Shown here: piece by piece, positions 1-7,108 of the stretch
Layout: every line of letters begins with the position of its first letter
Position numbering within the stretch: position 1 is the stretch's first letter
DNA from: Caldifarciminota bacterium
GTDB taxonomy: Bacteria; Hydrothermota; Tepidihabitantia; B36-G15
Reading direction: 5' to 3'
DNA: 36,980 nt
NCBI GenBank assembly: GCA_003645615.1
Contig: QNBE01000006.1
Location: 1 to 36,980 of the forward strand
Notes under the pieces: generated by a model
Database searches by the model: none
Told to the model about the DNA's origin: nothing
Seen by the model: the letters and a program-made list of their open reading frames with translations, nothing else
Translations under genes and position numbers: made by a program

Positions 1-214
1 CAATCGGCAGGGTAAATGGTTCCACCACCAGCCCCCGGGCCCGATTGGGTATCTTCCTGATCCTCCCTTCCCGGGCGAGCCCATCGAGGTGAAACTTGAC
101 CGCCTTGGTGCTCTTGAGCCCTACCCCTCTGGCGATCTCCCGCACCGTGGGTGGATAACCGTGTTCGGCGATGAAGTGGCGGACAAATGCCAGGATCCGA
201 TCCTTTGTAAACAT
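1..214 (-). CDS. lexA: LexA repressor, N-terminal DNA-binding domain (partial, runs off left edge)
   Basis: The reading frame from ATG at 214 to the left edge gives 71 residues. It begins MFTKDRILAFVRHFIAEHGY and continues PPTVREIARGVGLKST. This is the winged helix-turn-helix of LexA: the YPPTVREIA and GLKST blocks and the HLDGLAREGRI wing are typical. The C-terminal autoprotease half (Ser/Lys dyad) lies outside the window, so cleavage competence cannot be judged. LexA represses SOS genes and is inactivated by RecA-stimulated self-cleavage. The start is fixed by a consensus promoter whose -10 ends 8 nt before the ATG, so the mRNA is predicted to be leaderless. An 18-bp palindrome covers the start codon and suggests autorepression. 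A different LexA-like regulator is possible, but the N-terminal match is good. Confidence 0.88.
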   Translation of the reverse strand, partial: MFTKDRILAFVRHFIAEHGYPPTVREIARGVGLKSTKAVKFHLDGLAREGRIRKIPNRARGLVVEPFTLPI

Positions 215-223
215 ATGTTTACA
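206..223. promoter_or_regulatory. Probable LexA operator (SOS box) overlapping the lexA start codon
   Basis: TGTAAACATATGTTTACA is a perfect 18-bp palindrome. Its core AACATATGTT equals the core of the Firmicute (Cheo-type) SOS box. It touches the last base of the -10, spans the predicted transcription start and contains the lexA ATG (214-212). Binding there would block both initiation and clearance. The autoregulatory role is inferred from position and from LexA biology. Confidence 0.75.
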
Positions 224-250
224 TTATAAGGAGCTGGCAAAATTTGTCAA
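223..250 (-). promoter_or_regulatory. lexA promoter, leaderless type
   Basis: On the minus strand a perfect -35 TTGACA (250-245) and a perfect -10 TATAAT (228-223) are separated by 16 bp. The ATG at 214 begins 9 nt after the end of the -10, about where transcription should start. No ribosome-binding site can fit. Confidence 0.8.
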
Positions 251-315
251 GTCCGGATGATCGCGGAGAGGTGTAAACGGTTACGGCTGAGGAAGACGGA
301 GGACGTGACCGCTGA

Positions 316-331
316 ACGAAACGGGCTTCGT
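316..331. other. Small hairpin in the lexA upstream intergenic region
   Basis: The interval 251-409 carries no gene that I can support. It contains a 5-bp inverted repeat ACGAA (316-320) and TTCGT (327-331). It also has an imperfect palindrome GTAAACGGTTAC near 273-284 and the word AGGATAATC near 341-349, which recurs in the intergenic spaces near 30158 and 31902. Function unknown. Confidence 0.3.
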
Positions 332-409
332 AACCGCAGGAGGATAATCGTGTTTGTATGGTAATATAGAGCTTGACTGCAATGAGATTGCATTGTATGA
401 TAGGATGTA

Positions 410-842
410 TTGTGGGATGAATTACCTGTTCTTAGAAGTAAAAATCGGGAGGATGGATTGAAAGGAAGAGAATTTTACAACCGGGTAACCAACTCCTCCA
501 CCGACATCATTGAGGAGTTTCTCAATCTACTAAATGAGGAGCAGATAGATTATGTGGTGATCGGTGGTATGGCGGTTAATGCCTATTGTGAGCCAATGGT
601 GACGCTCGACTTTGACTGTGTTATCGAAATGGCGCGAGTGGAAGATTTGAGAAGGTGAGATTCATGAAGTATTGGGCTACCGAATGAAGGTTGCGAATAA
701 GGAAGATCTGCTCTATGGAAAACTTTTGGCCCTGAGGGATAAGAGCCGAAGCAAAATTAAGCGGGAGAAGTATCGACTTGATATCCATCATCTAATTGAG
801 CGATTTCCGGAGCTGAAAAGATTGATCAAAAATCTAAGGTAG
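410..842 (+). pseudogene. Remnant of a nucleotidyltransferase-fold protein (minimal NTase/AbiEii-like), internally deleted and frameshifted
   Basis: The 5' part reads FLNLLNEEQIDYVVIGGMAV followed by an LDFDCVIEM block. This is the GG/D-x-D signature of small nucleotidyltransferase-fold proteins. It stops at 656-658 just after EDLRR. In another frame, from about 651 to the stop at 840-842, the expected C-terminal part follows (ANKEDLLYGKLLALRDKSR, then KREKYRLDIHHLIERFPEL). The middle of the domain (about 50 codons by comparison with the family as I remember it) is missing and the frame changes, so no intact protein can be made. The only initiator for the first part is TTG at 410, preceded closely by a stop, so the original 5' end may also be lost. 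The stretch is more AT-rich than its neighbours, which suggests acquired DNA. Its end overlaps the convergent OmpA-like gene by 9 bp. Confidence 0.65.
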
Positions 843-3029
843 GATCCGGAACTCAACCCTCCGATTGAGCTCTCTTCCAGAGAGGGTTCGATTATCTCCT
901 ACGGGGAGGCTCTCACCATAACCACGGGCATAGATTCGGGCTGGTTCCACCCCCTGGCTGATGAGATAATCCCGGACGACCTCGGCCCGTCGCTGGGAGA
1001 GGATAAGGTTCTGGAGTTCGGGACCGACGCTGTCGGTATGGCCCCGAATCTCGATCCGCTGATCACGATGCTTCAGAAGATAGGCAGCAACCCGGTTGAG
1101 ATAATCGATATCCTCATATCGATACTGGGTGGACCCATAATCGAAATAGATCGGACGGAAGCTGGGGATGGAAACCTCCCTCTTCTCCCTTCGGGCGAGG
1201 TAGAAGGTGAGAACCTCAATCTCACCGGCCTCAAGTTCAACCTTGGCCTTCGGCGTCTCAAGCCCATCACTCCGCACCGAGACATAATACTCACCCGGTT
1301 CAGTCTCGATCCGGAAGATGCCGGTCCTGGGATCGGTGGTGACGGAACTAACCTTCCTCCCCTCAATGATAACCTCAGCCACCGCCGGTTCCATCGTCTC
1401 CGCCTCATAAATCGACCCGATAATCACCCCTTTTGGGCGCTTCCGGACTAAGAAGAAGTCGAGCAGGATATCACTACCCTCCTCCACCTCGACCACTCTT
1501 TTCCCCGGTCGGTAGCCATCTGCCTCCACCTGGACCAAGGGTTTCCCGGCGCCAACCTCAAGCTCATAATAACCCATCTCATCGGTCATCACCTCCCTCC
1601 CCCCTGCCCTCACCCTCGCACTTATCGGCTGTTCCGTCTCTTTATCCCGGATAAAGCCGGAGATCTTGCCCAGTCCACCCGGTATCGGAGCCTCCTCTCT
1701 GAGATAGAAATCCGCCTGAACCTCCTCACCCTCTTCCTTCACATAGATGATCTTCCCGGCCGGGCGATAACCTGGGGCATGGACCGCAACCTCATAACGG
1801 CCCGGTTCCACCTCGATCAGGAATTCACCCCCTTCAGCTCTCACCTCGGGAACATCAGCACCGAGCACTTCAACCTCACCATCGATCGGCTCCTCCCTCT
1901 CACTGAAGATCCTCCCTCTTATCCTCCCGATCGGCTCCTGATAACCCCGACTCGGTGTGAGGGCAACATCGAAGATGAGTTCGGATCCGGCCGATACCTG
2001 GATCGGACGTTCCTTGGGTCGATAGCCCGAGGCCTGAACCAGAATCAGATAGCCACCAGGGGGAAGCTCAACCCGATAGCTGCCATCGGGTCTGGTCATG
2101 GTCGACCGGACATCACTACCCGGGAAGGAGATAACCGCCAGAAGCGGTGTCTGCGTCTCCATATCCACCACCCTGCCGGAGATCACCGCCCCCTTCTTCA
2201 CCTGGGGCGTGATGGTGGAGAAGATCGAAAGTCCGGCAGCAACCCGCCACTGGGAATCGGAAAGACTTCGCTTAAAGAAGATATCAAAGGTGGAGTTGGG
2301 AAAGAGGCCGAGCTTCAGACCCCCGGTAAAGTGGGAACTGTCACCAAGGGTATAGATCTCACCGAAGAGCCAGGTCCGATTCCGGACATTGAGATCGAGT
2401 CCAAGACCATAGATACCGAGATCGGGACGATCCAGCAGGGTATTCCGGTCCCGACCCCGGATGATCTGGCCCAGATTTAAATTCAACCCCAAGGCCCCGA
2501 ATTCGAGCGTGGTCAGGAATCTCAGATCATAATCGGGGCTATGATTCTCAGGGGGAGGGAAACCACGATTGATCAGGGTATCATAATTTTGAGGTGGGTT
2601 GAAGGAGGCGGTGATCGCAGCCCTCCCACCGATTATAAGAGAAAATGGAAAGCCATCCACGATCGGATAACCGAGTTTCACCCCGCCACCAAAGGATCGA
2701 GAGCCATAGACATAGGCATCTTTTCTCGCCCGGATCGGGATCTCTATGGGCTCCACCTTCTCGTCATAGTGGAGAAAACCGGTGAGATGACCGAAGAGCT
2801 CAAAATAAGGAAAGGGGGCAAAGGTGAGGGTGAGCCAGCCCGATCCAAAATGGCGACGGTCATGGAAGGTATCGGAATCAGCGGTATCTATATAACCCTG
2901 ATAGTAATAGTCGGCGATGAGATCAAAGGCAAAGTTACCGAACTCAACTGTCCGGGCATTAAATAACTCATAACCGCCTCTCCCACCATAAAGGGAGGTG
3001 AGGCCGATAAGGATCGTCACCATCATCAT
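834..3029 (-). CDS. OmpA-family outer-membrane protein with four carboxypeptidase-regulatory-like repeats
   Basis: The protein has 731 residues from the ATG at 3029, with a signal peptide MMMVTILIGLTSLYGGRGG. Residues about 20-280 are rich in alternating aromatic and glycine strands and look like a beta-barrel. Residues 280-618 hold four repeats of about 80 residues of the transthyretin-like/CarboxypepD_reg type, each with a pattern like DGSYRVELPPGGYLILVQASGYRP. Residues 619-731 are a clear OmpA peptidoglycan-binding domain: FDYGSTQYRYEDIDYLN, then IEIRGHTDSVG, then RIYARGYGES and NRRVEF. It probably links the outer membrane to peptidoglycan. The reading frame stays open upstream to a TTG at 3062, but that TTG is the -35 box itself. 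The true start is the ATG triplet run at 3029/3026/3023, and the mRNA is predicted leaderless. The gene is transcribed divergently from 3108. Confidence 0.85.
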   Translation of the reverse strand: MMMVTILIGLTSLYGGRGGYELFNARTVEFGNFAFDLIADYYYQGYIDTADSDTFHDRRHFGSGWLTLTFAPFPYFELFGHLTGFLHYDEKVEPIEIPIRARKDAYVYGSRSFGGGVKLGYPIVDGFPFSLIIGGRAAITASFNPPQNYDTLINRGFPPPENHSPDYDLRFLTTLEFGALGLNLNLGQIIRGRDRNTLLDRPDLGIYGLGLDLNVRNRTWLFGEIYTLGDSSHFTGGLKLGLFPNSTFDIFFKRSLSDSQWRVAAGLSIFSTITPQVKKGAVISGRVVDMETQTPLLAVISFPGSDVRSTMTRPDGSYRVELPPGGYLILVQASGYRPKERPIQVSAGSELIFDVALTPSRGYQEPIGRIRGRIFSEREEPIDGEVEVLGADVPEVRAEGGEFLIEVEPGRYEVAVHAPGYRPAGKIIYVKEEGEEVQADFYLREEAPIPGGLGKISGFIRDKETEQPISARVRAGGREVMTDEMGYYELEVGAGKPLVQVEADGYRPGKRVVEVEEGSDILLDFFLVRKRPKGVIIGSIYEAETMEPAVAEVIIEGRKVSSVTTDPRTGIFRIETEPGEYYVSVRSDGLETPKAKVELEAGEIEVLTFYLARREKREVSIPSFRPIYFDYGSTQYRYEDIDYLNRVAAYLLKHRDQRIEIRGHTDSVGPELQNLILSQRRAEVVRDYLISQGVEPARIYARGYGESLPVGDNRTLSGRELNRRVEFRILP

Positions 3030-3034
3030 ACTTA

Positions 3035-3062
3035 AGTATACCGGAGGGGTTGAGCCTGTCAA
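3035..3062 (-). promoter_or_regulatory. Promoter of the OmpA-like gene, leaderless type
   Basis: TTGACA (3062-3057) and TATACT (3040-3035) are 16 bp apart on the minus strand. Five nt then separate the -10 from the ATG at 3029. The -35 of the divergent 3108 promoter begins only 11 bp away, so the two polymerase sites lie back to back. Confidence 0.75.
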
Positions 3063-3072
3063 GCGACATCAT

Positions 3073-3101
3073 TTGACAGATCAGATTATAGTAATTAGAA
3101 T
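3073..3101 (+). promoter_or_regulatory. Promoter of the 3108 gene, leaderless type
   Basis: TTGACA (3073-3078) and TAGAAT (3096-3101) are 17 bp apart. Six nt follow before the ATG at 3108, with no ribosome-binding site. Confidence 0.7.
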
Positions 3102-3107
3102 CTTCAC

Positions 3108-3743
3108 ATGTCTAAATGGTTCCTCCTTTTCCTCCTTACCACCGGCTGTCCGGTCCTGACAACAATGGAGACCGCCCGGATCAACCGCCGGCCATTCGAT
3201 CGCGATCCTTCCCATACCGCTGATATAAGTCAGATCAACTTCTTTGGCACGGTGATGACAGACACGCTCAATAATTATAGTATCTGCCCCTATCTCATCG
3301 AAGGCTGGCTGAGATGGATTGTCTTCGATGAGCGGTTGGAGCTCGGGGTCAACTGTGGCACCTCCGGGATCGGTGGTGCCTCCAAGCTTCTCATTATCAA
3401 ACGGCCGGTCTATGTTGCCCTGCGGGGCGGTATCTCTGGTCTACCCTGGATCTTCCTCACCAACCCTTCTGGTGGTCTCTACTCCGATCTGATTATGAGT
3501 ATGGATTTGGGAATGGATGAACTATACTGGGGTGGCAAGATTATCTACTGGGTCAGATCACCCAATCCCAAATCCCAGGAGCGATTTCTTGCGGGTGGTG
3601 GTTTCCTCGGCTTCCGTGTGAAGAAGATGATCCTGGAGGCGGGCTGTTACCGTGTGCTAAAGACCGGTATCGGATTCAACCCCTGGGGAGTTGAGGGATA
3701 CATTCCGGTCCTGGGGATCGGATTCATAACTGGAGCATCTTGA
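3108..3743 (+). CDS. Small secreted or lipid-anchored protein of unknown function
   Basis: The 211-residue protein has an N-terminus MSKWFLLFLLTTGCPVLTTM. This is a hydrophobic signal segment ending in a possible lipobox LTTGC, although Thr at -3 is unusual, so lipidation is uncertain. The mature part has glycine- and aromatic-rich alternating stretches (LRGGISGLPWIFL; FLAGGGFLGFRVKK) that resemble amphipathic beta-strands. This fits a small outer-membrane-associated barrel or sandwich. I recognise no family. The start is supported by a leaderless-type promoter 6 nt upstream. The 3' end overlaps the convergent isochorismatase-like gene by 20 bp, with no terminator between them. Confidence 0.6.
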   Translation: MSKWFLLFLLTTGCPVLTTMETARINRRPFDRDPSHTADISQINFFGTVMTDTLNNYSICPYLIEGWLRWIVFDERLELGVNCGTSGIGGASKLLIIKRPVYVALRGGISGLPWIFLTNPSGGLYSDLIMSMDLGMDELYWGGKIIYWVRSPNPKSQERFLAGGGFLGFRVKKMILEAGCYRVLKTGIGFNPWGVEGYIPVLGIGFITGAS

Positions 3744-4347
3744 TAACCTCATCAGTAGTAGTGATATAGGCAAAGCCATAGGCAAGGTTCAGGAGCGAGG
3801 CGAGATGGAATTCCTGATTTGCGGCTGCGGTGGCATCAGCAAGGAAGAAGACCCGATAGTCACGCATATAGGCATCCCGGGCCGTGGTCTCGCAGCAGCA
3901 GTTGGTGAGGAGACCGGTAATCACAAGATCCTCCGCCTGATAACCCTTAAGGATTAACTCCAAATCGGTCTGATAGAAAGCGGAATAGCGATGTTTGTGG
4001 ATCACCTTCTCCCTACGGCGCGGTTTAAGCTCCGAGCAGATCTCACTCTCCTCGCTCCCTTCCACAATCATCCCATCCCACCACCAGCCCAGGATCCCGA
4101 CATCGATCCGATCCGGATGGTGGCCGTGGCGGGTATAGATCACCGGCCGCTTGATCCGGCGGAATGCTCGAATCAGCCTTCTTATGCGAGGGATGATCTT
4201 TCGACCATCCGGGGCGAATGCGGGGGATCTGGGATCGAGGAAGAAATTCTGCATATCGATGACGAGGAGAACCGCCTTCTTAGATCTCAATCTCATCCGG
4301 TGCCGGTTATAGGCACCGATTAGCTCTAACCACTGCTCAGTCGCCAT
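3724..4347 (-). CDS. Isochorismatase-family cysteine hydrolase
   Basis: The protein has 207 residues, the normal size for the family, with a Rossmann-like alpha/beta core. The catalytic triad is visible: Asp31 in VLLVIDMQNFF, Lys118 in IHKHRYSAF, and Cys151 in the GLLTNCCCETTARDA block at the usual nucleophile position. The family hydrolyses isochorismate, nicotinamide or ureido/amide substrates. The exact substrate cannot be told from sequence, so no gene symbol is given. Its ATG lies 14 bp after the stop of the BNR propeller gene, so it is probably the last gene of the 6292-3724 operon. No strong ribosome-binding site is visible. A run of three cysteines at the active site is slightly unusual. 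Confidence 0.85.
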   Translation of the reverse strand: MATEQWLELIGAYNRHRMRLRSKKAVLLVIDMQNFFLDPRSPAFAPDGRKIIPRIRRLIRAFRRIKRPVIYTRHGHHPDRIDVGILGWWWDGMIVEGSEESEICSELKPRRREKVIHKHRYSAFYQTDLELILKGYQAEDLVITGLLTNCCCETTARDAYMRDYRVFFLADATAAANQEFHLASLLNLAYGFAYITTTDEVIKMLQL

Positions 4348-4361
4348 AGCAGAGCTACACC

Positions 4362-5792
4362 TTACCAGATGTTCACCACCTTCTTAAGCTCGGTTCGATC
4401 GGAAAGCTGGCAGCGGAGGAAGAGGATCCCTTCGGGAAGATCAACACTCTTTAACCGGATCACCTTCTTGCCCTCGGTCTCGATCCTCCGCACCAGCCGA
4501 CCGAGTCCATCATAGACGGAAATCCGCACCAAGGGATGGGTGGATTTGAGCACAACCTCACCATGCCAGATTGAGGGGATGGTGAAGGAGCGAGATCTGG
4601 CGACCGGGCTTCTCTGCTCCGGACAGCTCACCTCGGAGATCTTTGCCTTGGAGAAGTAGAGATCATTATCATCGCCATTCCGGCCCGAGGTCCAGATCGC
4701 ATAGACATACTCACTATCAGCCCTGATGATATGATACTCACCGGTAAACTCATCCAGGCTCGGAGCACAGGTATCCGAGACCCGAACGCTGGGATAGAAG
4801 GTCTGACCCGAATCCGGTGAGTATTGATACCGGAGGGAGAAAGGGGTGGTGGGTCCGGTGGGCCAGTAGGGGCAGTGGTAGTAGATCACATGGAGGCCAC
4901 CATAGCAGTCGAAGAGTGCCCAGCCTTTGAACTGCCCACCAGCCGTGGAATCGTTGACCACAAATCGGTTCGACCAGGTATTTCCTCCATCGGTCGATCT
5001 CATCCCCATCACATCCCAGTTGCCATTACGGGAGTCGACCCAGGTCATGAAGATGGCATTGCCATGGGCGGTGATGGAGTTGATCGGGCAGCGATCACCA
5101 TACCCGCTCCGGTAGTAATAATTGGAGAGGTATTTCTCTTGGGTCCAGGTCTCCCCCTTATCGGTCGACTTCCGATAGTAGACCCCATCCCCCCAGGCGA
5201 CAAGACTGAGGTGGAGATTCTCATTCTCATCCATACAGAGGGCAGTAACTCCTGTTTTATAGGAGATCCGCTTTAAGGTAAAAGTCCGTCCATAATCGGT
5301 GGACTTGGCAAACCAGATCCCGGTCTGGCCCGAGGTCTGCTGCCAGACAATATAGATCTCATTCTTATTGACCACCATCCAGGGTTTGTCCACCCCATAG
5401 CTGGAGGTGACCGTTGTGGTATCAGACCAGGTATTACCACCGTTAGTTGAGAAGTAATGGTTGAGACGACTGATCGAAAACTGGATGAGCATATGGATGT
5501 GACCGGAATCGTCGACTTCGATCACCGGATCGGTATGCCAGGTGATCCCGGTTGCCGAGTCGGTGAATGGGACCTGGGTGAAGCTAACACCACCGTTGAA
5601 GGAGTAGGCAAAGGGAGCGATCGGGACCCGACTCCTCTGTGCGGTGTTACAGATCGAGTAGATCGAGTCGCCCCAGACCGCAAAACAGGATTCACCCTGA
5701 TCGAGCGTATCCCAGGGGGTCTCAACGCTCACCCTCACATTGGGTGCCCAGGGATAGTTGGCAATGATGAGAAGCACAACCGGCAGCATCAC
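4362..5792 (-). CDS. Secreted BNR/Asp-box beta-propeller with C-terminal sorting domain
   Basis: The 476-residue protein has a short signal peptide (MMLPVVLLIIANYPWAPN). At least five Asp-box motifs follow at roughly regular spacing: STNGGNTWSD, STDYGRTFT, STDKGETWT, STDGGNTWSN and SPDSGQTFY. They mark blades of a sialidase-like propeller. I do not see the arginine triad or FRIP motif of true sialidases, so enzymatic activity is not supported. The last 80 residues (VRISVYDGLGRLVRRIE, then LPEGILFLRCQL, then KKVVNIW) form a type IX-like sorting or anchoring tail. Its start overlaps the stop of the preceding gene as ATGA, with a GGGGGAG ribosome-binding site just upstream, so translation is coupled. 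Confidence 0.75.
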   Translation of the reverse strand: MMLPVVLLIIANYPWAPNVRVSVETPWDTLDQGESCFAVWGDSIYSICNTAQRSRVPIAPFAYSFNGGVSFTQVPFTDSATGITWHTDPVIEVDDSGHIHMLIQFSISRLNHYFSTNGGNTWSDTTTVTSSYGVDKPWMVVNKNEIYIVWQQTSGQTGIWFAKSTDYGRTFTLKRISYKTGVTALCMDENENLHLSLVAWGDGVYYRKSTDKGETWTQEKYLSNYYYRSGYGDRCPINSITAHGNAIFMTWVDSRNGNWDVMGMRSTDGGNTWSNRFVVNDSTAGGQFKGWALFDCYGGLHVIYYHCPYWPTGPTTPFSLRYQYSPDSGQTFYPSVRVSDTCAPSLDEFTGEYHIIRADSEYVYAIWTSGRNGDDNDLYFSKAKISEVSCPEQRSPVARSRSFTIPSIWHGEVVLKSTHPLVRISVYDGLGRLVRRIETEGKKVIRLKSVDLPEGILFLRCQLSDRTELKKVVNIW

Positions 5793-6292
5793 TCCCCCTT
5801 TAGTCTCAGGATCTCAATCCGGTCGATCTCGACCTCGAAGCTACCGGGGAGGGCATTCTCGATGAAGAGGAAGAATGGCGTCTTCTTTCCAGGGGTGAGG
5901 GCCCAGGGAAAGTTACTGGAGTAGAAGGGTTTGGCGCAGATGAATGGGATGGTGACCACCTGCCAGTTCTCCGATCGGGAGATGAACTCCTCTTCGGCAT
6001 AATAGACCCTTCCTTCCTCAGCAAGATAGAAGTAGCGGAGTCTCACCTTGTTGTCCTTCACCCTGATCCTCAACCTCAGGATATCATCCCTGGTGAACTC
6101 AATCTTATCATCGATCGCCATCCAGGCCGAGGCGAAGCCTTCAAACCGCGGATTGGCGGTAAGGATCAGCTTCCCATCTCTGTTCTCAATCTTCACCTCA
6201 TACTCATGGAGCTGGGAAAAGTCTCCCACCCCCTTATCAAACTCCTCCTGCCATAGAACCGTTGTGGCACAAATCAGGCCGATCAGAATCAT
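5789..6292 (-). CDS. Secreted single-domain beta-sandwich protein (carbohydrate-binding-like)
   Basis: The 167-residue protein starts with a short signal peptide MILIGLICATTVLWQ. One domain follows, opening with the pattern W-EEFD and VKIENRDGKLILTA and closing with VEIDRIEILRLKGE. This resembles galactose-binding-like or CIA30-like jelly rolls that recognise sugars or protein partners. The assignment is by fold pattern only. The ATG at 6292 follows AGGAGG by 5 nt. It is the first gene of a three-gene operon with the Asp-box propeller and the isochorismatase-like hydrolase. Confidence 0.6.
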   Translation of the reverse strand: MILIGLICATTVLWQEEFDKGVGDFSQLHEYEVKIENRDGKLILTANPRFEGFASAWMAIDDKIEFTRDDILRLRIRVKDNKVRLRYFYLAEEGRVYYAEEEFISRSENWQVVTIPFICAKPFYSSNFPWALTPGKKTPFFLFIENALPGSFEVEIDRIEILRLKGE

Positions 6293-6310
6293 GACAACCT
6301 CCTAAGGATC

Positions 6311-6338
6311 ATTATAGTGGGATGGGGTTGGATGTAAA
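6311..6338 (-). promoter_or_regulatory. Promoter of the 6292-3724 operon, leadered type
   Basis: TTTACA (6338-6333) and TATAAT (6316-6311) are 16 bp apart. Transcription should start near 6304, immediately before the AGGAGG ribosome-binding site at 6303-6298, giving a leader of about 12 nt. Confidence 0.7.
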
Positions 6339-6351
6339 GCGATGAAAAGGG

Positions 6352-6379
6352 TTGACCGTTTTTTCGTAATCGCTAAAAT
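6352..6379 (+). promoter_or_regulatory. rpsT promoter, leaderless type
   Basis: TTGACC (6352-6357) and TAAAAT (6374-6379) are 16 bp apart. The ATG at 6388 comes after 8 nt, with no ribosome-binding site. Confidence 0.7.
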
Positions 6380-6387
6380 CCTTCCGT

Positions 6388-6642
6388 ATGCCGAAGTCGA
6401 AGAGTGTGCTCAAACGGATCCGCCAGAATCGGAAGCGGTATCTCGAGAATCGTTCCAAGAAAAGGCGGCTCCGGACAATGATGAAAAAACTCCTCACCAC
6501 CGATAAGCGTGAGGAGGCCCAGAAGCTTTTGCCGATGGTCCAGTCGATCATCGACAAATCGGTCCAGGATAGAATTATACATAAAAATACTGCAGCGAGA
6601 TATAAAAGGAAACTTTACCATCACTTAGCTTCCCTCCCCTAA
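6388..6642 (+). CDS. rpsT: 30S ribosomal protein S20
   Basis: The 84-residue, very basic, helical protein opens MPKSKSVLKRIRQNRKRY and ends with IHKNTAARYKRKLYHHLASL. This is the S20 pattern: an N-terminal K-x-R-x-RQNxK block and a C-terminal H-N-A-R-K/S-L helix. S20 binds 16S rRNA early in 30S assembly. It stands alone in its transcription unit, between a -10 box 8 nt upstream and a strong terminator right after the stop. A leaderless message for a ribosomal protein gene is notable: initiation would not depend on Shine-Dalgarno pairing. Confidence 0.92.
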   Translation: MPKSKSVLKRIRQNRKRYLENRSKKRRLRTMMKKLLTTDKREEAQKLLPMVQSIIDKSVQDRIIHKNTAARYKRKLYHHLASLP

Positions 6643-6644
6643 AA

Positions 6645-6690
6645 GCAGCCCCGGTGTCACCCCTCCCCGCCGGGGCTGCACCTTTTTGGT
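6645..6690 (+). terminator. Rho-independent terminator of rpsT
   Basis: GCAGCCCCGG (6645-6654) pairs perfectly with CCGGGGCTGC (6670-6679) around a 15-nt loop. A run of five T follows at 6683-6687. Confidence 0.88.
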
Positions 6691-6822
6691 CTTTCTGGTC
6701 TATCTGGTTTATCTGGTTTGTTTGGTTTGTTTGGTTTATCTGGTTTGTTTGGTCTATCTGGTTTGTCTGGTTTATCTGGTTTGTTTGGTCTATCTGGTTT
6801 GTCTGGTTCATCTGGTCTATAT
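6688..6822. repeat. Tandem 9-bp repeat array, about 15 units
   Basis: Fifteen consecutive units of consensus GGTYTRTYT run without a gap (for example GGTTTATCT at 6769-6777). Because the unit is three codons long, both strands stay open, as W-F-I/V repeats on plus and N-Q-T/I repeats on minus. Neither looks like a real gene: there is no start context and no homologous domain. The array begins inside the T-run of the rpsT terminator. Confidence 0.85.
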
Positions 6823-6858
6823 CTATCTGTAGGAGCGGTTTCCTAACCGCGAAATTTT
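6823..6858. repeat. REP-like palindrome interrupting the 9-bp array
   Basis: A GCGGTT (6835-6840) / AACCGC (6845-6850) hairpin with a TCCT loop is preceded by TAGGA and followed by GAAATTTT. The GTAGGAGCGG start resembles Pseudomonas-type REP elements. At 6859 the 9-bp unit resumes (GGTCTATCT, GATTCATTC, GGTTTGGTT), so the element appears to sit within the array. Confidence 0.6.
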
Positions 6859-6887
6859 GGTCTATCTGATTCATTCGGTTTGGTTTA

Positions 6888-6935
6888 AGTCATTGGGTCA
6901 TTATGTCATTGAGTTATTGAGTCATTGGGTTATTA
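6888..6935. repeat. Tandem 8-bp repeat array, six units
   Basis: Six contiguous 8-mers follow the pattern AGTCATTG: AGTCATTG, GGTCATTA, TGTCATTG, AGTTATTG, AGTCATTG, GGTTATTA. A polypyrimidine stretch follows to about 6985. Confidence 0.8.
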
Positions 6936-7075
6936 AGTTTCCTCCTCCCCTTTTCATCTCCCCTTCTCCCTCTCTCCTATTCACATTAGGTTGTCCATCT
7001 TCACCTTTTCGAAATTGTAAGAAGTGAAATTAAGACTCCCCGGCAGAAGATTGAAATGAGCCATCACCTTTCATC
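6936..7075. other. Gene-free end of the rpsT-ARPP-1 intergenic region
   Basis: After the tandem repeats there is a strongly pyrimidine-rich tract (about 6938-6985) and then unremarkable sequence up to the ARPP-1 promoter. I see no ORF with coding character and no RNA gene. Confidence 0.5.
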
Positions 7076-7103
7076 TTGACGGAAGGGATCGGCCAATTAT
7101 CAT
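7076..7103 (+). promoter_or_regulatory. Promoter of the ARPP-1/kinase-helicase operon, leaderless type
   Basis: TTGACG (7076-7081) and TATCAT (7098-7103) are 16 bp apart. Five nt separate the -10 from the ATG at 7109. Confidence 0.72.
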
Positions 7104-7108
7104 AAACT

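Noticed and set aside
3030-3062. N-terminal extension of the OmpA-like protein from TTG 3062
   Set aside because: The TTG is the first half of the -35 hexamer and the extension encodes the promoter. The signal peptide begins at ATG 3029.
6575-6874. Open frames on both strands across the 9-bp array (WFIWFV on plus, NQTNQI on minus)
   Set aside because: They exist because a 9-bp unit without stops repeats in frame. There is no ribosome-binding site or start context, and the minus frame runs into rpsT.
6688-6935. CRISPR array
   Set aside because: The units are 8-9 bp with no spacers between them and no cas genes nearby.
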